Positions 45,786-54,684 of a stretch of DNA of 64,000 bases are shown here, piece after piece. The notes below the pieces were generated by a model, which saw only the letters and a list, made by a program, of their open reading frames with translations, did not search any database and was not told the origin of the DNA. Source of the stretch: Nostoc sp. B(2019) (GTDB lineage Bacteria; Cyanobacteriota; Cyanobacteriia; Cyanobacteriales; Nostocaceae). Every line of letters begins with the position of its first letter. The stretch's first letter is position 1. The translations under genes were made by a program, and so were the position numbers. The stretch spans positions 124,001-188,000 of the forward strand of contig NZ_WVID01000016.1 of NCBI RefSeq assembly GCF_010091925.1, written 5' to 3'.

Positions 45786-47228
45786 ATGAAACCACCTAAG
45801 AGCACGCGAAGGCGGGGATTTGTGTTGACTCCTGTTGGGCTGAAGCGCTTACAAGCGGCGATTTTAGCTATGGAGATAGCAGAGAATAAGGGCGAGCATT
45901 TTACTCTAGAGCAGCTAGGCGATCGCATGAATGTTTCTACCAAAACACTCAGCCGATTGTGGTCATTGAATAGAAGTGTGGATCAAAAAACCCTGAGACT
46001 GTGCTACGAAACCTTTAACCTGGAATTGCGTAGAGAAGACTACGCAATCATGAATGAATCGAACAAGACTCAAGCATCTAAAACTCTCTCACCGAGTTTA
46101 GACATAATAAACAGCGATCCGGTTCAGTATTTACCCGTAAATTCATTTGCTAACGAACACCATGACCAACCTGAACACCTTTGGTCATACCCGGATGGCC
46201 CCGTATCTCTAGATTCTCCCTTCTATGTTGAACGTCCCGCGATTGAGGAACTAGTCTATCGGGAAGTGATTCAACCGGGCTGTGTGATTCGGATTCGAGC
46301 TCCAAGGGGAATGGGTAAAAGTTCTCTTTTGTTGCGGCTGTTAGCCTTTGCAGAAACGCAAGGATATCGCACGGTGAACCTGAATTGCAGCCAGATCGAT
46401 TCAAACTGTCTGACTGATTTAAATAAGTTGTTGCGTTGTCTTTGCTGGCGAACAGCGAGAGAACTAGGCATTGATCCCAGCCTCAATGATAGATGGGATG
46501 AAGAAATTGGCTGTAAGTTGAGTTGCAGCCTTTACTTCCAGAGCTATTTGCTCAAGCAGAGTCAAAGCCCAGTGGTTCTAGTTTTAAACGAAGTTGACCG
46601 CTTTTTTGAACACCCTCACATTGCTCAGGAATTCTTTGCTTTGTTGCGCTCGTGGTACGAGGAAGCACGGTATGATTCCAACTGGCAAAAGCTGAGGCTA
46701 GTAGTGGTTTACTCCACAGAAGTGTATGTCTCGTTGGATATTAACCGCTCCCCATTTAATATAGGACTACCAATCCGTATCCCAGAATTTACGCAGCAAC
46801 AGGTAGAAGATTTAGCAAGGCGGCACGGGTTAGACTGGGCTTCTGGGAACGAGGCGACTAAACTGATGTCACTCGTGGGTGGACATCCAGCATTGATTCA
46901 GATTGCTATGTATCATCTGTGCTGTCATGGCATGACCTTAGAACAACTGATAGATGAGGCGATCGCCAACGGCGGCATCTACCGCTATCATTTATGGCGA
47001 CACTGGGTAATCCTGCAAGCAAAACCCAATCTGGCAAAGATATATGCTGAACTTGTGGGGGCAAAGCAAAGTATTTATCTTGACCCCATTGATGCTTACA
47101 AACTCGACGGCATCGGATTGATCAGCTTTGAGGGCGATCGCATTAAACCGCGTTGCGAGCTCTATCGCGCTTACTTTGAAAAACAGTTTTCTACAATTTT
47201 GAATAATAGGGATTGCCAAGCCGTCTAA
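45786..47228 (+). CDS. HTH plus AAA-like (AAA_35) ATPase-domain protein
   Basis: 480 residues. The N-terminal ~85 residues are a helix-turn-helix region (FTLEQLGDRMNVSTKTLSRLWSLNRSVDQKTLRLCYETF) like the sequence-recognition modules fused to cyanobacterial STAND-type proteins. From about residue 140 an AAA_35-like P-loop domain follows: SPFYVERPAIEELVYREV, Walker A RAPRGMGKSSLLLRL (about residue 175), Walker B-like VVLVLNEVDRFFE, and a downstream winged-helix-like part. Immediately downstream lies a second AAA_35 protein with WD40 repeats. Probable NTP-dependent signalling switch; function inferred. Confidence 0.8.
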   Translation: MKPPKSTRRRGFVLTPVGLKRLQAAILAMEIAENKGEHFTLEQLGDRMNVSTKTLSRLWSLNRSVDQKTLRLCYETFNLELRREDYAIMNESNKTQASKTLSPSLDIINSDPVQYLPVNSFANEHHDQPEHLWSYPDGPVSLDSPFYVERPAIEELVYREVIQPGCVIRIRAPRGMGKSSLLLRLLAFAETQGYRTVNLNCSQIDSNCLTDLNKLLRCLCWRTARELGIDPSLNDRWDEEIGCKLSCSLYFQSYLLKQSQSPVVLVLNEVDRFFEHPHIAQEFFALLRSWYEEARYDSNWQKLRLVVVYSTEVYVSLDINRSPFNIGLPIRIPEFTQQQVEDLARRHGLDWASGNEATKLMSLVGGHPALIQIAMYHLCCHGMTLEQLIDEAIANGGIYRYHLWRHWVILQAKPNLAKIYAELVGAKQSIYLDPIDAYKLDGIGLISFEGDRIKPRCELYRAYFEKQFSTILNNRDCQAV

Positions 47229-47317
47229 CTACCCAAATAATCAACTTATCCTGAAAGATTGCAGGAAGCAATATTAAGTGAAATGCAGATCAGGATTTTC
47301 CCAACCCAAAATCAAAA

Positions 47318-50300
47318 ATGAGATACCAAGTTGGCGGTAGTCTCCACAGCGATGATCCCACATACGTTGTCCGTCACGCAGACGAAAAACTTTATACCAG
47401 CCTGAAATCTGGTGATTTTTGTTATGTCTTAAACTCTCGCCAGATGGGCAAATCATCCTTACTACAGCGCACAAGTCATCGTCTTAGGCAAGAAGGCTAT
47501 AAATGTGCTTATTTGGATGTAACCAGATTGGGGAGTGACGATACCACACCTGAACAATGGTATAAAGGCATCATTATCAGCTTGTACCACAGCTTAAATC
47601 TGGTAAAACACATCAACTTTAAGCATTGGTGGGCTATGCAAGCAGGCATTTCTCCAGTGCAACAACTACACCAGTTCGTAGAAGAAATATTGTTGCCAAA
47701 TGTTCAAAGCGATGATCACTTAGGTGGAACTGAACGCGTTTTCATCTTTATTGATGAGATTGATAGTTTGCAGAGTTTGAGTTTTCCTGTCAATGACTTT
47801 TTTGCCTGGATTCGTCATTGCTACAATCAGCAGGCATACGACCCGAATTTTCAACGTTTGGGATTTGCCTTGTTTGGGGTAGCCAGTCCATCTGACCTAA
47901 TTACCGACAAACGCCGGACGCCCTTTAACATTGGGACAGCAATTGAGTTATACGGCTTTCAATTACATGAAGCTACACCATTGCTAAAAGGGTTAGAGGG
48001 AGCAGTTAGCCAACCCAAAACCGTACTGCAAGAGATTATTTACTGGACAAGGGGACAACCGTTTCTTACCCAAAAACTCTGTCAGCTAATTGTTCAGACT
48101 GCCTTAGAAACATCAAATAGAACAATCTTCCTACCTCCAAAAACTGAAGCATTGTGGGTAGAGCAATTTGTGCGATCGCATATTATCCAACACTGGGAAG
48201 CCAAAGATGAACCAGAACACCTCCGCACCATCAGAGATCGCTTACTTTTCAATGAACAACGGGCAGGAAGATTACTAGGACTTTACCAACGAGTATTGCA
48301 AGCTGAGGTAGCAGAGAATGGAGAACAGACAGACAATCCTGTACCAACCGATGACAGTCGAGAACAGACAGAACTTTTATTATCTGGTTTAGTCGAGAAA
48401 CACAACGGCTATCTCAAAATTAAAAATCCAATCTATCAAAATGTTTTCAATGCCGAATGGGTGATCAGGCAGTTAGACAATCTCCGCCCTTACTCGCAAA
48501 CTTTCAATGCTTGGGTAGCATCAGGCTTTAAAGATGAATCGCGTCTGTTGCGAGGACAAGCTCTAAAAGATACTCAAAATTGGGCGCTTTTCAAAAGTCT
48601 GAGCGATTTGGACTATCAATTTTTAGCCGCAAGTCAAGAATGTGAACAGCTAGCAGTGCAAACGGCATTAGAAGCAGCACGGGCAAAAGAAGTAGAAGCA
48701 CGACTAGCCCAAGAGAAACAAACTGCTAAATTACAAAACTTTCTATTAGTTGCAGTATCTATAGGGTTGCTCGTTTCTAGCGGGTTAGGGGTAGGGAGTT
48801 TCATTCTGTACCGCCAAGCCAAGAAAAGCGAAAGTCAAGCTAGGAGCAGCGAAATTCGAGCGCTTGTATCTTCTTCTAAGGGGCTGTTTGCCTCAAATCT
48901 CAAGTTAGATGCGCTCATAGAAGCAATTAAAGCCAAACATAAACTGCAAAAACTAGATAAACCAAACAGAAATATTGAGCGCCAAGTAAATAATGTATTA
49001 CGGCAAGCAGTTTATGGAGTAGATGAATATAACCGTTTTTCCAGTCATACAGCAGCGGTTCTAGCAGTAGATGTCAGTCCTGACAGTTCTCTGATTGCCT
49101 CTGCAAGCACAGATAAAACAATTAAACTTTGGCGGCGTGATGGTACAGAAGTTGCAACTCTCAAAGGTCATCAGGCAACTGTTAGAGCAGTCGATTTTAG
49201 TTCTGACGGTCAGATGCTCGCCTCGGCTAGTGAAGATGGTACTGTTAAAATCTGGAAGCTAGACGGGACTTTGCTTAACACTTGCAAAGGTCATACAGCT
49301 TCGATCTGGGGAGTAGCGTTTAGTCCAGATGGTCAGTTTGTTGCCTCTGCTAGTTTCGATAGAACAGTGAAACTCTGGAAGCGAGACGGCACGTTGCTGA
49401 AAACGTTTCAAGGTTACAAAACAGGATTTTGGGGAGTAGCATTTAGTCCTGATGGTCAGTTCGTTGCTGGTGGTAGTCTAGACGGGGCAGTAAAACTCTG
49501 GAAAAAAGACAATACGGGCTGGCAAAAGGCCCAGCCTCTACAACCTCTCCAAGGTCATACCGGTTGGGTTGTAGGGGTAGCTTTCAGCCCTGACGGTCAG
49601 ACCCTTGCTTCAGCGAGTGAAGACAAAACTATCAAACTTTGGCAGCGAGACAGCAATGGAAGCTACCGCCTTAATAAAACTCTTAAAGCTCACAGTGCCG
49701 GAATTTGGGGAGTCGCATGGAGTCCCGATGGTCAGACTATTGCCTCCGCCAGTCTCGACAAAACAATTAAACTTTGGAACATTGATGGTACAGAATTAAG
49801 GACACTCAGAGGACACAGTGCGTCAGTTTGGGGAGTGAGTTTTAGTCAGGATAACAACTTTATCGTTTCGGCGGGTGCAGAAAACGTTGTGAGATTGTGG
49901 CAGAAAGAAAATCCATTCCAGAAGAGTATCATTGCCCATAAAGCCGGGATTTGGTCAATCGCTATCTCCTCCGATAGTTCAACCATCGCCACCGCCAGCC
50001 ACGAAAACGCCGCTAAACTTTGGAGTCGCCAAGGTAAATTGCTCAAAACTTTTACTGAATCTGGAGGCGCAATCTATGAGGTTTCATTCAGTGAAGAGGG
50101 GAAGTTGATTGCTATTCGCGCTTACGATGATACACTAAAACTCAAAAAGCTAGACGGCACTTTGGTTGCTACTTACAAAGATCCTTTTGATAGACTTTTA
50201 GCAGGAGTAGTGAGTCCAGACGGTCAAACGATCGCAATGTCAAATGTTGACAAAATTGTTCAAATATGGCGGCGTACTCAGTTTGCACCGAAGATTCTTA

Positions 50301-50881
50301 AAGGACATCAAGCGGAAGTTTGGCATGTCGTATTTAGTCCGAATAGTCAGCTCGTTGCCTCAGTCAGTGGCGACAATACCGTTAAGCTGTGGACGCTTGA
50401 TGGCAAGTTGCTCACAACTCTTGTAGGACACTCTGCGGCAGTATGGAGAGCTGTCTTTAGCCAAGACAGTAAAATGATAGTTTCTGGAAGTGGCGACAAT
50501 ACCGTTAAGCTATGGACGCTTGATGGCAAGTTGCTGAAAACTCTCAAAGGTCACACAGCTGCAATTTGGGGAGTTGCGTTTAGTCCTGACGGACAAATAG
50601 TTGCTTCTGGCAGTGTAGATACTAGTATTAAGCTTTGGAAGCTTGATGGTACGGAATTAACAACCCTCGGAGGACACACCGCAGCGATTAGGGATATTGC
50701 CATCAGCCGCGACGGAACTTTGCTAGTTTCAGGGGGTGATGACAATATGCTCATTCTGTGGAACTTGCAGCGAATTCTCCATCTAGATGCACTGGCTTAT
50801 GGTTGCGCTTTGGTGCAGGATTATTTGAAAACTAACATAGCAGTGGAGGAGAGCGATCGCTCTATTTGCAACTATGATTAG
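47318..50881 (+). CDS. AAA-like ATPase - transmembrane - 14-blade WD40 giant protein
   Basis: 1187 residues. The N-terminal ~370 residues are an AAA_35-like domain (SLHSDDPTYVVRHADEKLYTSLKSGDF, Walker A SRQMGKSSLL near residue 42, Walker B FIFIDEIDSLQ). A helical region leads to one membrane helix (about 474-496). A coiled linker then precedes about 14 WD40 repeats (573-1150), most with WGVAFSPDGQ and TIKLWKLDGT signatures. This architecture suits a membrane-anchored STAND-like sensor with a WD40 recognition propeller. Two adjacent blades are nearly identical in DNA. It follows the HTH-AAA gene by 90 bases, probably one operon. Confidence 0.85.
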   Translation: MRYQVGGSLHSDDPTYVVRHADEKLYTSLKSGDFCYVLNSRQMGKSSLLQRTSHRLRQEGYKCAYLDVTRLGSDDTTPEQWYKGIIISLYHSLNLVKHINFKHWWAMQAGISPVQQLHQFVEEILLPNVQSDDHLGGTERVFIFIDEIDSLQSLSFPVNDFFAWIRHCYNQQAYDPNFQRLGFALFGVASPSDLITDKRRTPFNIGTAIELYGFQLHEATPLLKGLEGAVSQPKTVLQEIIYWTRGQPFLTQKLCQLIVQTALETSNRTIFLPPKTEALWVEQFVRSHIIQHWEAKDEPEHLRTIRDRLLFNEQRAGRLLGLYQRVLQAEVAENGEQTDNPVPTDDSREQTELLLSGLVEKHNGYLKIKNPIYQNVFNAEWVIRQLDNLRPYSQTFNAWVASGFKDESRLLRGQALKDTQNWALFKSLSDLDYQFLAASQECEQLAVQTALEAARAKEVEARLAQEKQTAKLQNFLLVAVSIGLLVSSGLGVGSFILYRQAKKSESQARSSEIRALVSSSKGLFASNLKLDALIEAIKAKHKLQKLDKPNRNIERQVNNVLRQAVYGVDEYNRFSSHTAAVLAVDVSPDSSLIASASTDKTIKLWRRDGTEVATLKGHQATVRAVDFSSDGQMLASASEDGTVKIWKLDGTLLNTCKGHTASIWGVAFSPDGQFVASASFDRTVKLWKRDGTLLKTFQGYKTGFWGVAFSPDGQFVAGGSLDGAVKLWKKDNTGWQKAQPLQPLQGHTGWVVGVAFSPDGQTLASASEDKTIKLWQRDSNGSYRLNKTLKAHSAGIWGVAWSPDGQTIASASLDKTIKLWNIDGTELRTLRGHSASVWGVSFSQDNNFIVSAGAENVVRLWQKENPFQKSIIAHKAGIWSIAISSDSSTIATASHENAAKLWSRQGKLLKTFTESGGAIYEVSFSEEGKLIAIRAYDDTLKLKKLDGTLVATYKDPFDRLLAGVVSPDGQTIAMSNVDKIVQIWRRTQFAPKILKGHQAEVWHVVFSPNSQLVASVSGDNTVKLWTLDGKLLTTLVGHSAAVWRAVFSQDSKMIVSGSGDNTVKLWTLDGKLLKTLKGHTAAIWGVAFSPDGQIVASGSVDTSIKLWKLDGTELTTLGGHTAAIRDIAISRDGTLLVSGGDDNMLILWNLQRILHLDALAYGCALVQDYLKTNIAVEESDRSICNYD

Positions 50882-51453
50882 GGAACAACAGCTATCTTGA
50901 AAACCTAACAAAATTAATCTTCCTAGTTGATGCAATCAACTAATACCAATTAAAAAAAAGAATGTGACAGATAGACCATGTAGAGACGTTGCATTGCAAC
51001 GTCTCTACCAAAGAATTTGTTGCAATCATTAATTAAATCGGTATAAGTGTATAAATATATATTTACTGAGTTATTTATATATCAAATGCGGATGAAATTT
51101 CTCTGATCATGTCGCCGCTTATGTACAATTTTCTAGTTATTAAAATATCTTCAAAATTAGTCAAATAATTGGCTATTATCAATAAGTTTTTACTCGAAGA
51201 TAACGATTTCTCATATTGACATCATCAAAGGTTTCGCGTAATATTATATATGTAAAAATAATTTATTATTTATATCTACTAATACTTAGAAATGCCCTAA
51301 TACAGATAAATAAAGTTACTTCATCTTTACATTCTTGCATTGAGAGAAGTTTTAAGCACATCAAATAATATCCGTGTTCGCTTCTCTACATAACTATTTT
51401 CAATTAGATAAAATTGGGGCTAACTTTGGACAAGATGCTATTTTCCCCTCGTT
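50882..51453. other. Intergenic region with a hairpin-bearing repeat element
   Basis: 570 bases. The element at 50943-51045 contains a perfect 14-bp-arm palindrome; the remainder is AT-rich upstream DNA of the kinase-FGE gene. Confidence 0.6.
50943..51045. mobile_element. Candidate small element with central palindrome
   Basis: The outer ends ATACCAATT and the inverse of AATCGGTAT are imperfect inverted repeats. Between them lies GTAGAGACGTTGCA-T-TGCAACGTCTCTAC (50980-51008), a perfect 14-bp stem. Hairpins of this kind are widely dispersed in Nostocales genomes. Confidence 0.6.
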
Positions 51454-53292
51454 ATGCAAATTTGCCAAAATCCCAATTGCTCAAATCCATTCAACCCTGA
51501 CAGCAATAGATTTTGCGTGAGTTGCGGCCAAAGCAACTTTGGCAAACTTCTCAGAAACCGCTACCGTGTATTAAGACTGTTAGGTGAAGGTGGGTTTAGC
51601 AGAACTTATGCAGCCGAAGATGCAGATAGACTAAATGCTCCTTGCGTCATCAAGCAATTTTTTCCCCAAGTTCAAGGAACAGGACAACGTACCAAAGCAG
51701 CAGAATTCTTTAAAGAAGAAGCTTTTCGGTTGTATGAACTGGGAGAAAATCATACCCAAATACCAAGATTACTTGCTTACTTTGAACAAGGTTCTAGCTT
51801 GTATCTCGTGCAAGAATTTATTCAAGGGCCAACTCTGTTAAAAGAAGTTCAGCAACAAACTTATGACGAAACACGAATTCGGGAACTTTTAGCTGATTTA
51901 TTGCCAACTCTGGAATTTATACATTCTCATAATGTTATCCATCGGGATATAAAACCAGAAAATATTATCCGTCGTGACAGTGATGGCAAACCTGTATTAA
52001 TTGATTTTGGTGGTGCTAAGCAGGTAACACAAACCAGTTTAGCAAGACCAGCTACAGTAATTTACACAATCGGTTATGCCCCAACCGAACAAATGGCTGG
52101 ATTTGCGTGTCACGCCAGTGATTTGTATGCTTTGGGTGTAACTTGTGTGCGTCTTTTAACTCGATGTTTGCCCTTTCAGGATGCTTACGGACAGATTAAT
52201 GATCCTATTTATGATGCCATGAATGTTAAATGGTTGTGGCGTGAACGGTTACAGGAAAAAGGTATTACTATTAGCGACGACTTAGGAAAAATTTTAGATA
52301 AATTGTTAAAACATTTACCAAGTGAAAGATATCAAACAGCAGCAGCAGTTTTGGATGATTTAAAGTCTACAACATCTACTTTGACGCCAGCTGTCTTAAA
52401 AATTGTGGCAATTCCTGAATCTAGATTATTGCGATCGCCCGAAAAAATAATCGTACCATTACCCCCCCTTGAAACCTTTGAATTTGACGTCGTGACAGTA
52501 GACACAGCCGGTAGAGAAGTTAGCCGCGATCGCCGAAATGCAAAACTATTTGCTGAACAATTGAGTCAAACCATCACATTAGAAATGGTATCGATACCAG
52601 GTGGTACATACATGATGGGTTCACCAGAGTATGAAGGAGATGCTGACGAACGTCCTCAACATCAAGTTACAGTCGAACCCTTTTTTATGGGCAAATTCCC
52701 TGTAACTCAAGCACAATGGAGAGCGATCGCAGCTCTACCTAAAGTCAAACAAACCTTAAATCCCAACCCATCCAAATTCAAAGGTTTAGATAGACCAGTA
52801 GAAAATGTATCTTGGCATGAAGCTGTAGAATTTTGTGTCAGACTATCAGAAAAAACCGGACGCAACTATCGTTTACCCAGTGAAGCTGAATGGGAATACG
52901 CTTGTCGTGCGGGAACTACGACATCTTTCCACTTTGGTGAAACAATTACCCCTGAGTTAGTCAGCTACGCTGCTGAACCCAAAAGCAAATTCCGTAAAGA
53001 AACAACAAATGTAGGCAGTTTTGAAGTCGCCAACGCCTTTGGATTGTATGATATGCACGGGCTAGTTTGGGAATGGTGCGCTGATTCGTGGCACAACAAT
53101 TATAATGACGCACCTTTAGATGGAACAGCCTGGGTGATTGGTGGCGATGCTCATCGCCGGGTATTACGCGGTGGTTCTTGGAGTTTCAACTCAGAACTTT
53201 GTCGCAGCGCCAGCCGTAGCTGGAACGAGTCAGACGGTGGGTTGAGGATTTGTGGTTTTAGGGTAGTATTTTCCCCAGAGGAGATTATTTAG
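51454..53292 (+). CDS. Serine/threonine protein kinase fused to FGE-sulfatase (SUMF1-like) domain
   Basis: 612 residues. A zinc-ribbon-like N-terminus (CQNPNCSNPF...FCVSCG, residues 4-25) precedes a Hanks-type kinase (about 34-300): glycine loop LGEGGFSRTY, Lys in CVIKQF, catalytic HRDIKPENI near residue 163 and DFGGAK near residue 190. From about residue 375 an FGE-sulfatase domain follows (MVSIPGGTYMMGSPEYEGDADERPQHQV ... RLPSEAEWEYACRAGT ... RVLRGGSWSFNSELCRSASR). The kinase looks active; the FGE module is a formylglycine-enzyme-like or binding fold of unknown role here. No membrane helix. Confidence 0.92.
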   Translation: MQICQNPNCSNPFNPDSNRFCVSCGQSNFGKLLRNRYRVLRLLGEGGFSRTYAAEDADRLNAPCVIKQFFPQVQGTGQRTKAAEFFKEEAFRLYELGENHTQIPRLLAYFEQGSSLYLVQEFIQGPTLLKEVQQQTYDETRIRELLADLLPTLEFIHSHNVIHRDIKPENIIRRDSDGKPVLIDFGGAKQVTQTSLARPATVIYTIGYAPTEQMAGFACHASDLYALGVTCVRLLTRCLPFQDAYGQINDPIYDAMNVKWLWRERLQEKGITISDDLGKILDKLLKHLPSERYQTAAAVLDDLKSTTSTLTPAVLKIVAIPESRLLRSPEKIIVPLPPLETFEFDVVTVDTAGREVSRDRRNAKLFAEQLSQTITLEMVSIPGGTYMMGSPEYEGDADERPQHQVTVEPFFMGKFPVTQAQWRAIAALPKVKQTLNPNPSKFKGLDRPVENVSWHEAVEFCVRLSEKTGRNYRLPSEAEWEYACRAGTTTSFHFGETITPELVSYAAEPKSKFRKETTNVGSFEVANAFGLYDMHGLVWEWCADSWHNNYNDAPLDGTAWVIGGDAHRRVLRGGSWSFNSELCRSASRSWNESDGGLRICGFRVVFSPEEII

Positions 53293-53300
53293 CCAAAATA

Positions 53301-53342
53301 TTAGCGATCGCTTGGTAAATTCTCATCCAGAATAATTTTCAT
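53301..53342 (-). pseudogene. Truncated DUF5615-type toxin remnant
   Basis: Overlapping the end of the DUF433 gene by 20 bases, an ATG opens MKIILDENLPSDR and then stops. The prefix M-K-I-x-L-D-E-N-L-P is the conserved start of DUF5615 PIN-like toxins that normally follow DUF433 antitoxins with just such an overlap. The break occurs in a HIP1 octamer (GCGATCGC). The remaining ~100 codons are missing; the kinase-FGE gene end lies 9 bases further. Confidence 0.6.
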
Positions 53343-53550
53343 GTTGAACTTGTTCACGAGCAAGTTTCAGAAAATTCACTGCATCTACACGAGTGACAGA
53401 TGGGAAATTGTCCAAAAACTCCTCAAGAGAAAATCCATCATCTAAATACTTAAGAAGAGATTGGGCTGGAACTCTCGTATTTCGGAATACCAATGTTCCG
53501 CCCATCACTTCTGGATCGGAACTTACTGGACTTTGGAGTAAGGTAATCAT
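53323..53550 (-). CDS. DUF433 (VapB-type antitoxin-like) protein
   Basis: 75 residues. MITLLQSPVSSDPEVMGGTLVFRNTRVPAQSLLKYLDDGFSLEEFLDNFPSVT is the complete DUF433 pattern: an N-terminal strand, the R-x-T-R-V-P turn and a helical HTH-like end. Such proteins neutralise PIN-like DUF5615 toxins and repress their own operon. The toxin reading frame that should follow is truncated to 13 codons, so this looks like an orphan antitoxin. It is downstream of, and opposite to, the kinase-FGE gene. Confidence 0.85.
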   Translation of the reverse strand: MITLLQSPVSSDPEVMGGTLVFRNTRVPAQSLLKYLDDGFSLEEFLDNFPSVTRVDAVNFLKLAREQVQHENYSG

Positions 53551-53615
53551 AATCTTTGTTTTTGCTATTTTTTCGTCCAGATATCGTCTCTAAACCCTTT
53601 CCCATCTAGAGCTAC

Positions 53616-53647
53616 AAAAAAAGGCTGCACGGTAGCAGCCTTTTTTT
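53616..53647. terminator. Rho-independent terminator
   Basis: AAAAAAAGGCTGC (53616-53628), loop ACGGTA, GCAGCCTTTTTTT (53635-53647): a perfect stem with A/T tracts on both sides, usable in both directions. It ends the DUF1517 gene on the minus strand. Confidence 0.88.
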
Positions 53648-53703
53648 GTCATTCAGTGACTTCCAGTTTGTGGTTATCAACGGACTTAGATAACAAGTCG
53701 AGG

Positions 53704-54684
53704 TTAAACGAGCCTCAAATCGGGATACTCCGCTAACACATCATCAGATGTGAGGGTATCACCTTCAGCTTGCGGAGTCCAAAGAACTTCAATTGCTAGA
53801 AGTTTTTCGCTGGGGATGCTACCAATTTGGCGCAAAGCTTGACGCAGATCTTCAGCGCTATTAACTGTTGGGATTTCAAACTTACCTAATGTCGCCGCTA
53901 ACAAGGTGACGATAATGTATTCCCCAGGGCCTTCGGTTATTAGACGAGTTGGGTTATCAAGTTCACCAGCAGGCGGTAAAGCATCTTTGGCACGAGCTGC
54001 TTTTAGCTGATTATTGACATTGGTAAGAGTTTCTTCGCTAAATTTGCTACGTTCTGCTAGTGATAGGCGGTTGAACTGAGCTTCGGCAGAATTTAAACTT
54101 GCTTGTTGGGTTCCACTACCTGCATACACACAGTATTCAGGATGGCGCAGTAAAGCTAGACTAGTTTCTTGGAGAATTTCTGCTCTCCCCTCTGGGGAGT
54201 TAGTATCAGCAGTTTCGGCAATATGGTTGAGTTCTGCTTGCAAACCACGAGCCTGAGCTAGCAAACCTACTTGTAAACGAGTTACAGAAACAGGCGGGTT
54301 GCTGCTGTAGGCGACTTCTTCTTCACCACTAGAGACGCGGCGGAAAGATTGGACTAAGAAGTTAGCGATCGCAAAGAAAATTAGAATGCTAAACAGACCG
54401 CCAAACCCTCCCCCAATACCCCAAAAAGGAATTAGGAAAGGAAAGCCAAAACCACCACCAAAACCACCACCAGGATAGGGAGCATAGCCCCCGCCAGGAG
54501 GCGCGTAGGTGCGCGGTGTGTAGGTACGGCTAGAAGGCGCTCTAAAAGAACCACCGCCGATCCGACCACCACTACGGGCAGCTAATGCTCCATCGGCGTG
54601 ACTCAGCGCCAAACCTAACACTAGGCTCAGTACAAAGAAAGTTTTTAACAGGGGTTTGATGGTTTGTTGTAGTTTTTTACGCAT
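53704..54684 (-). CDS. DUF1517 domain-containing exported/membrane protein
   Basis: 326 residues. An N-terminal signal or anchor (LLKTFFVLSLVLGLALSHADGALAARSGG) is followed by a Gly/Pro/Tyr-rich low-complexity part, then a hydrophobic segment (LFSILIFFAIANFLVQSFRRV). The C-terminal ~190 residues (PVSVTRLQVGLLAQARGLQAELNHIAETADTNSPEGRAEILQETSLALLRHPEYCVYAG...) are the DUF1517 domain. The family is common in cyanobacteria and chloroplast lineages; function unknown. It has its own terminator. Confidence 0.9.
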   Translation of the reverse strand: MRKKLQQTIKPLLKTFFVLSLVLGLALSHADGALAARSGGRIGGGSFRAPSSRTYTPRTYAPPGGGYAPYPGGGFGGGFGFPFLIPFWGIGGGFGGLFSILIFFAIANFLVQSFRRVSSGEEEVAYSSNPPVSVTRLQVGLLAQARGLQAELNHIAETADTNSPEGRAEILQETSLALLRHPEYCVYAGSGTQQASLNSAEAQFNRLSLAERSKFSEETLTNVNNQLKAARAKDALPPAGELDNPTRLITEGPGEYIIVTLLAATLGKFEIPTVNSAEDLRQALRQIGSIPSEKLLAIEVLWTPQAEGDTLTSDDVLAEYPDLRLV

